Source: Labilithrix sp.
Lineage (GTDB): Bacteria; Myxococcota_A; Polyangia; Polyangiales; Polyangiaceae
NCBI GenBank assembly: GCA_019637155.1
Contig: JAHBWE010000012.1
Span: 1-64,000 of the forward strand
Direction: 5' to 3'
DNA length: 64,000 nt
In this document: positions 54,702 to 63,311 of the stretch, piece by piece
Layout: every line of letters starts with the position of its first letter
How positions within the stretch are numbered: the first letter of the stretch is position 1
Position numbers and translations under genes: made by a program
Notes under the pieces: generated by a model
The model's input: the letters and a program-made list of their open reading frames with translations, nothing else
Database searches by the model: none
What the model was told of the DNA's origin: nothing

Positions 54702-57038
54702 ATGCGGCACGTTGCGATCGCGATCGCGTTGTTCGGGGTCTTCGCGGCGTGCGGGAGCGACGACGGCGGGGGCGCCGGAGGTCCGGCCGATCCGAACGCC
54801 GACGGCGGCGCGGGCGACGGCGCGACCACGCCGCCCGGCCCGGTCTGCACCGACTGCACGCCCGCGGGGCCGATGACGTTCAAGCTCCCCTCCCCCGCCG
54901 GCGCGACGCTGTGGACCGCGCCGACGATGGCGAAGGTGCTGCGCGAGGCGGCGCCGCCGGAGAACGCAGGCGACGCGATCCAGCTCTACGCCGCGCGGAA
55001 CGAGTTCGAGCCGTTCCAGATCGTCGTGCGCGCCGACGCCGACGGCGACGTGAAGCTCGAGATGCCGGCCTTCACGGGGCCGGGCGCGATCCCGCGCATC
55101 GAGGTGCGCCGCGTCGAGTACGTGAAGATCGACAAGCCGTCCGACGCGAGCTCGCTCAAGAGCGGCTTCGTCCCCGATCCGCTCTGGCCGAGCAGCTTCG
55201 GCAAGAGCGAGCCCGTGAAGGCGGCGGAGAACCAGCCTTTCTGGATCACGGTCTACGTGCCGAAGGACGCGAAGCCCGGCGACTACACGACGACGCTGAC
55301 CGCGACGGTGGGCGGCACTCCGCAGGCGATCCCGGTGAAGCTGCACGTCTTCGATTTCGCGATTCCCGACAGGATCGGCTTCGACGGAAACTGGAACCTG
55401 AGCTTCCAGGCGCTCGGCGGCTCCGAGAGCCTCGCGAAGGTGGAGAGCCTGAAGACCTGGCTCTACGAGCATCGCCTCGTCCCGAACGGCGTCGCCTGGC
55501 CGGCGGGCCTCAACTACAACGGCGGCATCGAATACGACTGCGCGACAGGCAAGTTCGAGAGCGAGGCGAACGACTACGACTTCTCGCGCCTGGGACCGAA
55601 ATACATCGACGGCGCCGGCTGGAACGGAGTGGGCTTTCCCTCCTTCCAGGTGATGCAGTTCGTGAACAACTCGACCCCGCGCCCGCAGAATTTCTGCGGC
55701 GTCGATCGCGGGCCCGACCACTTCGGGACCGCGGCCTACAACGCGGAGTGGTCGAAGCTCCTCGCCGCGATCGACGCCGAGGTCGTCGCGCGCTCCTGGA
55801 CCGACAAGGCCTTCTATTACGTCCAGAACGAGCCGCAGGGCCCCGCCGATTACGACGTCGCCGCCGCGCTCGCCGCCCTCGCGAAGACCGCCGCTCCGCA
55901 TTTGCGAATCGCGATCAGCGAGGAGCCGAAGGAGGAGATCGTCGAGAACCCGCGCGCGCAGGGGAAGAGCTACGACCTCTGGTGGGCCGACCTCTCGCAC
56001 TTCGAGCCCGGCTACGCGAAGACGCGCCAGGCCGCGGGCGAGTCGGTGTGGTGGTATTTCCTCTACGGCGACCGCCCGCCGTATTTCAACCCGATCACGA
56101 TCGACCACGACGGCGTCGAGTCGCGCGTCGCGTTCTTCGCCGCGTACAAATACCGAATTCGCGGCTTTGCCTATTACTCGGTGACGGGCTGGGGCAGCGA
56201 TCCGTATACGAACCCGCGGCCGGAGGGGACCGACCAGAACGGCGACGGCTTCTTGCTTTATCCGCCGCGCGACGGCGAGCTCGTGTCGAGCATCCGCTGG
56301 GAGCTCCTCCGCGAAGGCGAAGAGGACTACGAGTACCTCCTCCTCCTCGCCGGCGGCGCGCTGCCCAGGACGCCGGACGAGAAATCGGGCTGCGACGACA
56401 GCGCCGCGAGCGCCGCCTCGTCGCCGACGTCGTACACGCGCGATCCGTCGGCGCTGCAGCACCTGCGGAACCAGCTCGGCCTCCGCCTCGAGGGCAAGGT
56501 GAACGGCTGCCCCACGCTCACGAGCACCGGCCCCGGCGCGCGCCCGCGCGGCGAGGTCTACGTGAACTTCCAGGACCCGGCCGGGGACCCGAAGGCGGAC
56601 CCGCTCCGCGTCGACGGCCACGACTGGCTGAAAATCGGCTGGGACGCCTACGACGCGAAGCGCGGGCACGGCTGGTCGGGTCCGCACATCGGCGACGCGA
56701 ACATCATGAAGTACCAGTACCTCGCGAGCGCGCCGGTCGACGAGCTTCAAAAGAGCATCATCTACAACGACTACGGCCGCACCGACACGTTCAACCTCGA
56801 CATCGAGAATGGCAAATACGAAGTCACGGTCTCGATCGGCTGGCACGGAAAGACGTATTCGAAGCAGCGCGTCGTCGTCGAAGGCAACCTCCTCTTCGAC
56901 GACGTGGAGACCACGCCCGCCGCGCCCTACGCCGTCCGCTCCGCCGTCGTCGACGTCTCCGACGGCAACGTGACGCTCGAGGTCGGCCAGAAAGACGAGT
57001 ACACGATGCTCAACTGGATGAGCGTCGTCCCGAAGTAG
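54702..57038 (+). CDS. DUF4091 glycoside-hydrolase-like lipoprotein
   Basis: The protein has 778 residues with lipobox VFAACGSD. After an Asp/Gly linker, a beta-sandwich (about 90-230, RNEFEPFQIVVRADADG, PGDYTTTLTATVGG) leads into a barrel-like domain with FYYVQNEPQGPADY and a DUF4091 region (about 400-545, WWYFLYGDRPPYFNPI, ELLREGEEDYEYLLLL). The C-terminal 160 residues are a second beta domain resembling malectin/CBM modules (YVNFQDPAGDPKADP, NLDIENGKYEVTVSIGW). It probably acts on an extracellular polysaccharide; the substrate is unknown. The stop overlaps the convergent gene by 29 bases. Confidence 0.88.
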   Translation: MRHVAIAIALFGVFAACGSDDGGGAGGPADPNADGGAGDGATTPPGPVCTDCTPAGPMTFKLPSPAGATLWTAPTMAKVLREAAPPENAGDAIQLYAARNEFEPFQIVVRADADGDVKLEMPAFTGPGAIPRIEVRRVEYVKIDKPSDASSLKSGFVPDPLWPSSFGKSEPVKAAENQPFWITVYVPKDAKPGDYTTTLTATVGGTPQAIPVKLHVFDFAIPDRIGFDGNWNLSFQALGGSESLAKVESLKTWLYEHRLVPNGVAWPAGLNYNGGIEYDCATGKFESEANDYDFSRLGPKYIDGAGWNGVGFPSFQVMQFVNNSTPRPQNFCGVDRGPDHFGTAAYNAEWSKLLAAIDAEVVARSWTDKAFYYVQNEPQGPADYDVAAALAALAKTAAPHLRIAISEEPKEEIVENPRAQGKSYDLWWADLSHFEPGYAKTRQAAGESVWWYFLYGDRPPYFNPITIDHDGVESRVAFFAAYKYRIRGFAYYSVTGWGSDPYTNPRPEGTDQNGDGFLLYPPRDGELVSSIRWELLREGEEDYEYLLLLAGGALPRTPDEKSGCDDSAASAASSPTSYTRDPSALQHLRNQLGLRLEGKVNGCPTLTSTGPGARPRGEVYVNFQDPAGDPKADPLRVDGHDWLKIGWDAYDAKRGHGWSGPHIGDANIMKYQYLASAPVDELQKSIIYNDYGRTDTFNLDIENGKYEVTVSIGWHGKTYSKQRVVVEGNLLFDDVETTPAAPYAVRSAVVDVSDGNVTLEVGQKDEYTMLNWMSVVPK

Positions 57039-57822
57039 CAGGGGTCGCGACGACGAGGTGCTCCGCGAGCGCGCGCCAGGGCCGCGGCGCGGAGAGCCGC
57101 GCGGAGAGGTCCGCGATCGCGTCGTCGCGGACCGGCGTGAGGCCGTGGCGCTCGAGCGCGGCGGCGGCCGCCTCGGTCGTCATCGTCCCTCGCAGCGGCT
57201 CGCCGAGGAGCCGGAACGCGGGGCGCACGAGCGGCGCGAGCACGCGCGGGACCTCGCCGTACTCGGGCGTCACGTACGTCATCGCGAGCGCGCTCCCGGG
57301 CGCGCTGCGACGCCCCACGATCGCGAGCGTCGCGTCGATCGCGGCCGGCGTGAGGTACGGCGTGACGCCTTCCCAGAGCCACGTCGTCGGGCGCGCGGCG
57401 TCGTGGCCTGCGCGCTCGAGCTGCACCGCGAGGTCGTCCTTCTCGAAGTCGACGCCGACGAACACGACGTCGCGCGCGAGCATGCGTTCGTCGCCGAGGC
57501 GCCGCCGCTTGAACGCCTGCGTCGCGGGGTGGTCGATCTCGTAGACGACGGCGCCCTGCGTGGCCTCGAGCCGCCACGCGCGGGCGTCGAGGCCGGCGCC
57601 GAGGACCACGATCTGGACGACGTCGCGCTCGGCGCCTTCGCGGACGACGTCGTCGATCGCGCGCGTGCGCAGGCGCAGGTGCGCGACGAGCCCGAACGAC
57701 GCCACCGCCGTCGCGACGAGCACGCCGCGCGGGACGAGGCGCTCGGCGACGGCGTCGATCCCCGCCGCCGCGCGCGCGGCCGCGACGACCATCGCGGTCA
57801 AGCTCGGCGCGCCCTCTCTCAT
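57010..57822 (-). CDS. TIGR00027-type SAM-dependent methyltransferase
   Basis: The protein has 270 residues. It begins SLTAMVVAAARAAAG and has IVVLGAGLDARAWRLE near 72, YEIDHPATQAFKRRRL, TTWLWEGVTPYL and LAMTYVTPEYG, all typical of the leucine-carboxyl-methyltransferase-like TIGR00027 family. Members methylate unknown small molecules or polyketides. Its end lies inside the end of the DUF4091 gene. Confidence 0.9.
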   Translation of the reverse strand: MREGAPSLTAMVVAAARAAAGIDAVAERLVPRGVLVATAVASFGLVAHLRLRTRAIDDVVREGAERDVVQIVVLGAGLDARAWRLEATQGAVVYEIDHPATQAFKRRRLGDERMLARDVVFVGVDFEKDDLAVQLERAGHDAARPTTWLWEGVTPYLTPAAIDATLAIVGRRSAPGSALAMTYVTPEYGEVPRVLAPLVRPAFRLLGEPLRGTMTTEAAAAALERHGLTPVRDDAIADLSARLSAPRPWRALAEHLVVATPATSGRRSSS

Positions 57823-57847
57823 GACGCGCGCGTCCTCGTCGCTGCGG

Positions 57848-58567
57848 TCACTTGCCGGTCCACCAGTTGCGCGGCCACGGCTGGTAGACCGTGACGTACT
57901 CGAGCGTGCAGCCTTCGGCCATCGGCGTGCCGTCGGAGTGTCTTCCCGCCATCTTCTCGAGCGCCCAGTCGCGGAGCGAGCCGCGCGTCGCCGATGCGAT
58001 CTTGGCGCATTGCTCCACCGTGAAGGTCGGCGGCGCGCGGCGCGTCTTGCACGACTCGACGATCTTCTCGCACGCCTCCTTCATCTCGGGCTCGATGCAC
58101 ACGGCGTCGACGCCGGCGCGGACGCACTTGTGCATGTCGGGGCGCTTGCAGCCCGTCGCGCGGACGACGGGCTTCGCCGTCATGCACGCCGCGATCTTCT
58201 CGGCGACGCGCGGCTGGAACCCCTCCGGCTCGCCGCGCGACGACTTCCCGCCCATGTCGAGGAGCGAGGTGCACTCGCTGCGCGGCCCGCCGCTCTCGCA
58301 GGACGGATCGACCGTCCACGCGGTGCACGCGGCGAGCGAGCCGATCGCGTTCTCGGGGCACGCCGCCGGCGCGGGCGGAGGCGCGGGAGGAGGAGGCGGT
58401 GGCTCGCGATACTCGACCTCCGCCAGCCCTCCGGCGTCGGTCGGCGCGCTCTCCGGCCTCGGCGGCGGCACCTCGACGCGCACGACGGGATGCTCCGGCG
58501 CCGCGCACGCGGTCACGGCCGCGATGCCGGCGGTCAACGCGAGGAAGCGGCTTCGATCGATCTTCAC
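57848..58567 (-). CDS. Cys-rich lipoprotein, paralogue of 50796-51491
   Basis: The protein has 239 residues from GTG 58567. Lipobox VTACAAPE, Pro-rich linker (EPPPPPPAPPPAPAACP), and a C-terminal domain with about 13 cysteines (CKRPDMHKCVRAGVDAVC, CEKIVESCK). The first residues and overall plan match the gene at 50796, 6.4 kb away on the other strand. It lies 25 bases downstream of the TIGR00027 start on the same strand, running in its upstream direction. Confidence 0.78.
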   Translation of the reverse strand: MKIDRSRFLALTAGIAAVTACAAPEHPVVRVEVPPPRPESAPTDAGGLAEVEYREPPPPPPAPPPAPAACPENAIGSLAACTAWTVDPSCESGGPRSECTSLLDMGGKSSRGEPEGFQPRVAEKIAACMTAKPVVRATGCKRPDMHKCVRAGVDAVCIEPEMKEACEKIVESCKTRRAPPTFTVEQCAKIASATRGSLRDWALEKMAGRHSDGTPMAEGCTLEYVTVYQPWPRNWWTGK

Positions 58568-58596
58568 CGCCCCAGCATACGCGCGCTCGCCCGACG

Positions 58597-59166
58597 TCAG
58601 GGGAGCGCGACGTTCACGACGACGTCGCGCGTCTCCGGCAGGCCGACGCGCTCGCTCTCCTCGCGGCCCTCCCAGATCGAGACCGTCCCGAACGCGACGA
58701 TGTGGTGTGGGCGTTCGTCGCCGATCGGACCGCTCAGCACGGTCCCCTCCACGCCCGGCGCGCTGACGTGGGAGAGGAGGAACGAATCGAGGTACGGGCT
58801 CGCCGGCTCGCGCGCGAAGACCTTGATGGTCTCCTGCCCCTCGAACGCGAGCACGCCCTTCTGCGGATAGGGCGCGTCGTTCACGCCGCCGATCTGAACG
58901 GTGACGTCGCAGAGCGGTCCGTCGAGGTAGAGGATCCACCGCCGATCGCCGGGCGCTCGATTGAGCCACGCGTTCTCGTTCGTCGCGTCGGCGCACTCCT
59001 TGCCGTCGATCGTGAGCGTGGCCTTCAAGGCCTCGGGCCGCACCTCCTCCGCCGCCGCCTGCTGACTCGACACGCTCGGGCCATCGAGGTCCGCCACGTC
59101 TCCTTGCGCACACGCGCCCATCATCAACCCCACGACCGCCGAGAGCGCCGTCCTTGTTCGCTGCAT
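58597..59166 (-). CDS. lipoprotein of unknown function
   Basis: The protein has 189 residues with lipobox LMMGACAQ. The mature part is beta-rich (LKATLTIDGKECADATN, RWILYLDGPLCDVTVQIGG, ETIKVFAREPASPYLD). Two cysteines could pair. No family recognised. Its stop is 29 bases before the paralogous Cys-rich gene on the same strand, so they may form an operon. Confidence 0.75.
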   Translation of the reverse strand: MQRTRTALSAVVGLMMGACAQGDVADLDGPSVSSQQAAAEEVRPEALKATLTIDGKECADATNENAWLNRAPGDRRWILYLDGPLCDVTVQIGGVNDAPYPQKGVLAFEGQETIKVFAREPASPYLDSFLLSHVSAPGVEGTVLSGPIGDERPHHIVAFGTVSIWEGREESERVGLPETRDVVVNVALP

Positions 59167-59209
59167 GCCCCCCCCGTCGCCACGGTCGAGCCAGACGGCT
59201 CAAGAATTT

Positions 59210-60601
59210 TTAACCTCCCGAAGGGTAGTACTGGGGGCGCGCGCGGTGGGCGCCGTGGGCGTGGAGCACGCGCGCGACGGCGATGTGACCGTTCTGATCG
59301 GCGGCGTCGAGCGGCATGTCGTCGAGGACGCGGTCGTTCACGCGCGCGCCGCGCGCGAGGAGGAAGTTCACGACGCGGAGGTTGCCGCTCTCGGCGGCGG
59401 CGAAGAGCGGCGTGCGTCCGTCGGGGAAGCGACGGTTCACGTTCGCGCCGCGGCTCACGAGGAGCTCGACGATCCGCGCTTGCTCCGCGTTGTTCGCGGA
59501 GGCGTCGATCGCCTCCGCGAGCGCGCAGGTCGCGTCCTTGTAGTGCATGTCCACCGGCGCGCCCGCGTCGAGGAGCGCGCGGACGTAGTCGCGATCGCCG
59601 TTGTGGACCGCGGCGAGGACCGGCAACGCCGCGTCCTCTTCGCCGTCGCGCCAGGCCCAGTCGATCCCGTTCGCGAGGACGCGCTTGAGGTCGCTCGGGT
59701 CGGCGCGCGTCGCGTGGGCGAGCGCGCCGGCGGCCACGCCCTTGTCGATCGGCGCGGCGAGGAGCGCGTCGAGCGGCGCGGCGCGCTTCGCGTCGTCGAG
59801 CGAGAGCGCGGCGCCGAGCGCGTCCCCCGTCACGCGCGCGCCGTGATCGAGGAGCATCTGCACGACCGGCATGCAGTCCTCCGCGCCGGTCCGATCGCAG
59901 TCGGCGACGACGCCGCCGAGCGCGGTGTTCCTGCTCCACTCGCGGTTCGGGTCCGCGCCGTGCGCGAGGAGCGTCGTCACGATCCGCCACTTGTTCGCCG
60001 GCGTGCCGGCGACGGAGTGGGCGGCGGCCTGCAGCGGGTAGCTGTCCTTCTCGTTCAGGTTCGGGTGCGTCTCGAGGATCCGGAACACGGCGTTGACCGC
60101 GTTCGCGCTCGCGGCCGCTTCGAGCGAAGGGTCCTTCGCCCCTCGTTCGTGCAAGAGCGCGACGATGTCGGGGTGCTCGTCCGCGGCGAGGACCGGACCG
60201 AACGGCGAGCCCTCACCCTCGTGCACGTCCGCGCCGTGATCGAGGAGCCAGACGACGGCCGCCTTCTTTCCCGAGCCCGCCGCGAGGGAGAGCATCCCGT
60301 GCAGCGGCATGCCCGGCGTGTAGGCCTTCGCCATCGCGCGGGTGTCACCTGCGCGCACGGCCTCCGAGAATTCGTAGATCGACGGCGGCGACGGCGGCGC
60401 GGGAGGCTCCGTCGTCTGGGCGACCGCCGACGACTGGAGCGGGGCGCCGCGGACCAGCTTCGACGGGTCGGGACGGATCGAGCTCGAGAGCGCGACGACC
60501 GCGGCGGCGCTCATGACGACGCCGAGCGAGAGCTCGAGCCGGCGGCGCCAGGCGGGGGCGAGGGGCGCCTCGAAGAACCACTTCCAGCTCGGCTTCGTCA
60601 T
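59210..60601 (-). CDS. membrane-anchored ankyrin-repeat protein
   Basis: The protein has 463 residues, with ATG 60601 sharing one base with the stop of the upstream gene (TGATG). A single transmembrane helix near 20-40 (LELSLGVVMSAAAVVAL) is followed by about ten ankyrin repeats (AVVWLLDHGADVHEGEG, IVTTLLAHGADPNRE, VVQMLLDHGARVTG, IVELLVSRGANVNRR, GRTPLFAAAESGNLRVV). The repeats should face the periplasm or cytoplasm depending on topology; positive residues before the helix suggest periplasm. Partner unknown. Confidence 0.9.
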   Translation of the reverse strand: MTKPSWKWFFEAPLAPAWRRRLELSLGVVMSAAAVVALSSSIRPDPSKLVRGAPLQSSAVAQTTEPPAPPSPPSIYEFSEAVRAGDTRAMAKAYTPGMPLHGMLSLAAGSGKKAAVVWLLDHGADVHEGEGSPFGPVLAADEHPDIVALLHERGAKDPSLEAAASANAVNAVFRILETHPNLNEKDSYPLQAAAHSVAGTPANKWRIVTTLLAHGADPNREWSRNTALGGVVADCDRTGAEDCMPVVQMLLDHGARVTGDALGAALSLDDAKRAAPLDALLAAPIDKGVAAGALAHATRADPSDLKRVLANGIDWAWRDGEEDAALPVLAAVHNGDRDYVRALLDAGAPVDMHYKDATCALAEAIDASANNAEQARIVELLVSRGANVNRRFPDGRTPLFAAAESGNLRVVNFLLARGARVNDRVLDDMPLDAADQNGHIAVARVLHAHGAHRARPQYYPSGG

Positions 60602-61572
60602 CACAGGTACACCCCCACGCGAAGAGCAAAGGACACCGTCACGGCGGAGAGCCCACACGCGGCCACGATGAGCGAGTGGTGGCGACGCCGCGCGCACTCG
60701 TCGAAGGCGGCCGTCGCACGTTCGACCGATCCGCGGAGGACGACGTCGGGGCGGCCGCTCTGGCGATAGTTCGCGTCGGTCGTGCGCGCCCAGCGGTCGG
60801 CGCCGAGCCCGAGGTCCACCGCGCTCGGCGCGTTCGGCGCCGTCTCCTCGTCGCTCGGCGCGCGCTCGAGCCACGCCGCGTCACGCGCGAGCGCTTCGAG
60901 CGACGCGCGCGAGCGGAGGTCCTTTCGCTGGAGGACGACGATCGCGATCGTCGCGCCGAGGCAGACCGCGAACGAGAGCGCGACCTGGGCGAGCGGCGGG
61001 AGCGCCTTCGAGCCGTTCGCGGAGAGCAGCGCGGGCACCTGCGTCGCGCCCGCGAAGGCGATGCCGGCGAGCACGGTCGACGAGACGGTGCGGCGATCGG
61101 TGTCGGCGACGAGCGAGCCGTGCCGCGCGCGAGCGGCGCGCTTCGCGGCGTCGAACACGACGAGGCACGACGGCACGAACGCGAGCGCGACCGCGGCCCC
61201 TCCCACCAGGAAGCGCGGGACCCCGTCGGTTCCCCACGTCACGAAGCCGACGAGCCCGCCGCTCACCGCGCCGGCGATCGCGGTGACGACAGCGACCCAC
61301 AGGACGACGGCGTCGCGCGTGAGCAGCGGCTCGTGGAGGCGGCGCCATCGCCGCAGCACCTCCCCCGCCGCCGCGCCGACGCCGGCGGTCATGATCATCG
61401 GCGCGAGGGGCGACACGTCGCGCGCGGCCTCGCGAAACGAGCCGATCGCGAGGACCGCGAACAACCCGGCCGCCGCGCCGAACGCCGCGAACGGCTTGGC
61501 GAGGGACGGCATCGCCCCCGAGTCGACTTCCGTGCCCGGCGAGGTGGGCTTCTCCCCTTCTGCTGCTTGCAT
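60601..61572 (-). CDS. multi-pass membrane protein
   Basis: The protein has 323 residues with about six transmembrane helices (FGAAAGLFAVLAIGSF, VVLWVAVVTAIAGAVSGGLVG, FLVGGAAVALAFVPSCLVV and others). No enzymatic motif was recognised. Its stop overlaps the start of the ankyrin gene, so the two are translationally coupled and probably work together. Confidence 0.78.
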   Translation of the reverse strand: MQAAEGEKPTSPGTEVDSGAMPSLAKPFAAFGAAAGLFAVLAIGSFREAARDVSPLAPMIMTAGVGAAAGEVLRRWRRLHEPLLTRDAVVLWVAVVTAIAGAVSGGLVGFVTWGTDGVPRFLVGGAAVALAFVPSCLVVFDAAKRAARARHGSLVADTDRRTVSSTVLAGIAFAGATQVPALLSANGSKALPPLAQVALSFAVCLGATIAIVVLQRKDLRSRASLEALARDAAWLERAPSDEETAPNAPSAVDLGLGADRWARTTDANYRQSGRPDVVLRGSVERATAAFDECARRRHHSLIVAACGLSAVTVSFALRVGVYL

Positions 61573-61626
61573 TCAGCGGCAGAAAACGCTCATCCGGAAA
61601 AGTTCCTTCCGCGAATCACGCGGGCG

Positions 61627-62430
61627 TCAAAGGTTCGTGCGGGTGAACGTGTCGTAGGAGAACGTCGCGTACTGATCCGACGTGACGCCGACGCTCCCCG
61701 CCGCTTCGATCCGCTTCGTGTCGTCGTCGGTCAGGCTGTACGTGGCCATCGTCGTCCAGCCGGAGGTCGTGCTCCGCTCGAACGTCGAGACGAGCACGAC
61801 CGGCATCGTCCCCTCCACGCGGAAGCGGAGGCGGTAGGTGTCGGTCGTGTTGATCGGCTCCGGCAGCGATCGACTGCCGAAATACTGCTCCACTCCGCGG
61901 TCGATGCGGGAGATCGAGATCTCCTTGCGATCATTGATGAACGTCGCGTAGGCGCTGAGCTTCCCGTCGGCGCGCTGGGCGCGGAGGATCAGCGTCGCGT
62001 CGCAGTTCTCCGGCGGCGTCGTCGCCCACGCGATCTCGACCGAGGTCTCGACGTCACGAACGTCCTCGTTCGCGGGCCGGTACAGATAACGCGTCACCCA
62101 GTTCCCGGACTTCGCGACGACGCGGCCGCCGGAGATGGAGAAGACGCCGGACTCGTTCTCGATCCAGCCGTTCCCGACGACGCCGTCGGCGCGATCGAAC
62201 ATGTCGACGAAGCCCTCCGGCGCGGTCCCGTCGGGCGCGGCGCCGTCGACGCCGTCGTTCAGCGCGGGCCCAGGCTCGGGCGCGGCATCGCTCGCGTCCG
62301 CGTCCGCCGGCGCGGTCCCGGCGTCGCCTGCGCCGGGACCTCCGCTCGTGAAGCCGTCCGTGTCGACGAACACGGCGCAGCCGGCGGACCACGCCGCGAG
62401 CGCCGCGAGGGTGACGAGGACCCGCCGCAT
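61627..62430 (-). CDS. lipoprotein with concanavalin-like domain
   Basis: The protein has 267 residues, with signal WSAGCAVF and an Ala/Asp/Pro-rich linker. Residues 75-267 have the strand order of a LamG/concanavalin-like sandwich (FVDMFDRADGVVGNGWIE, FSISGGRVVAKSGNW, YATFINDRKEISISRID, YRLRFRVEGTMPVVLVST, ending YATFSYDTFTRTNL). Such modules bind sugars or serve as spacers. No catalytic residues are evident. Confidence 0.8.
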   Translation of the reverse strand: MRRVLVTLAALAAWSAGCAVFVDTDGFTSGGPGAGDAGTAPADADASDAAPEPGPALNDGVDGAAPDGTAPEGFVDMFDRADGVVGNGWIENESGVFSISGGRVVAKSGNWVTRYLYRPANEDVRDVETSVEIAWATTPPENCDATLILRAQRADGKLSAYATFINDRKEISISRIDRGVEQYFGSRSLPEPINTTDTYRLRFRVEGTMPVVLVSTFERSTTSGWTTMATYSLTDDDTKRIEAAGSVGVTSDQYATFSYDTFTRTNL

Positions 62431-62499
62431 GCCGAAATTCTACCCACCATCGGGCATGATCGCCCAGCTCGGCGCGCCCGACGCGTATCGTTGGGGCCG

Positions 62500-63282
62500 A
62501 TGAAGCGTCACGTCCTCGTGCTGTTGCTCGGCGCTTGTGCGACGCCACCGCCTGTCGCGCCGCCGCCGCCGCCGCCGGCCGCCGCGCCGGTCGCGGCGGT
62601 GGAAGAAGTCGTAGAAGACGCCGGCGCGCCGGTCGTCGAGCCGCCGCCGGTGTACCCGAGCGCACCCGACGACACCGACGCGGTGATCCTCCAGCGCACG
62701 GCGTGCCAGGGCCGCTGCCCGATCTACTCCGTCGGCATCACCAGCAACGGCAACGTGCACTTCTTCGGCGAGCTGTTCACGAAGAAGCTCGGCTACGCGT
62801 TCGCGACCGTTCCGCGCGAGGAGGTAGCTGCACTCTACAAGCGCGTCGACGCGCTGCGGCCGGCGCCGTCGAAGCACCCGGCGGCGCCCGATCGTCCGAG
62901 CGCGTTCGTGGTGCGGCGGCGCAAGGGCGTGACGACGCGGCTCGACGCACCGGGCACGATCTTCGAGGAGATCGACTCCGTCGCGAACACGAAGGCGTGG
63001 GTCGCGTCGGACCAGACGAGCGGGTACGACCGCGGCGATCCGATCCCGGCCGCGGCGGCGCAAGCGATGCTCGGACGTCAGCTCGAAGCGCTCGACAAGT
63101 GCGCCGGCGGGAAGACCGAGATCGAGATCACGATCGAGAGCACGGAGCTCGGGCAAGCGCGGATCGCGAACGTCGCCGGGAAGAAGGAGCCCGACGACTG
63201 CGTCCGCAAGGCCGTCGCCGCGCTCCGCTTCCCGCTCGGCGCCGCCCCCGTCGCGCCGCTCACCGTCACGATTGGCAAATAG
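62500..63282 (+). CDS. DUF6438-domain lipoprotein
   Basis: The protein has 260 residues. Lipobox LLGACATP, a Pro/Ala-rich linker, then DUF6438: AVILQRTACQGRCPIYSVGI, GNVHFFGELFTKKLG and VALYKRVDAL-like sequence. A final beta domain (KTEIEITIESTELGQARI) with one Cys pair (KCAGG, DDCVRKA) resembles the C-terminal domain seen in energy-transducing or TonB-like proteins. Function unknown. Confidence 0.82.
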   Translation: MKRHVLVLLLGACATPPPVAPPPPPPAAAPVAAVEEVVEDAGAPVVEPPPVYPSAPDDTDAVILQRTACQGRCPIYSVGITSNGNVHFFGELFTKKLGYAFATVPREEVAALYKRVDALRPAPSKHPAAPDRPSAFVVRRRKGVTTRLDAPGTIFEEIDSVANTKAWVASDQTSGYDRGDPIPAAAAQAMLGRQLEALDKCAGGKTEIEITIESTELGQARIANVAGKKEPDDCVRKAVAALRFPLGAAPVAPLTVTIGK

Positions 63283-63311
63283 CCGAAGCGTCGTAAGCTG
63301 GCGCTCTGCGC

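Noticed and set aside
59165..60769. Long plus-strand frame opposite the ankyrin gene
   Set aside because: Arg/Val-rich mirror of the ankyrin codons without signal, domain or ribosome site.
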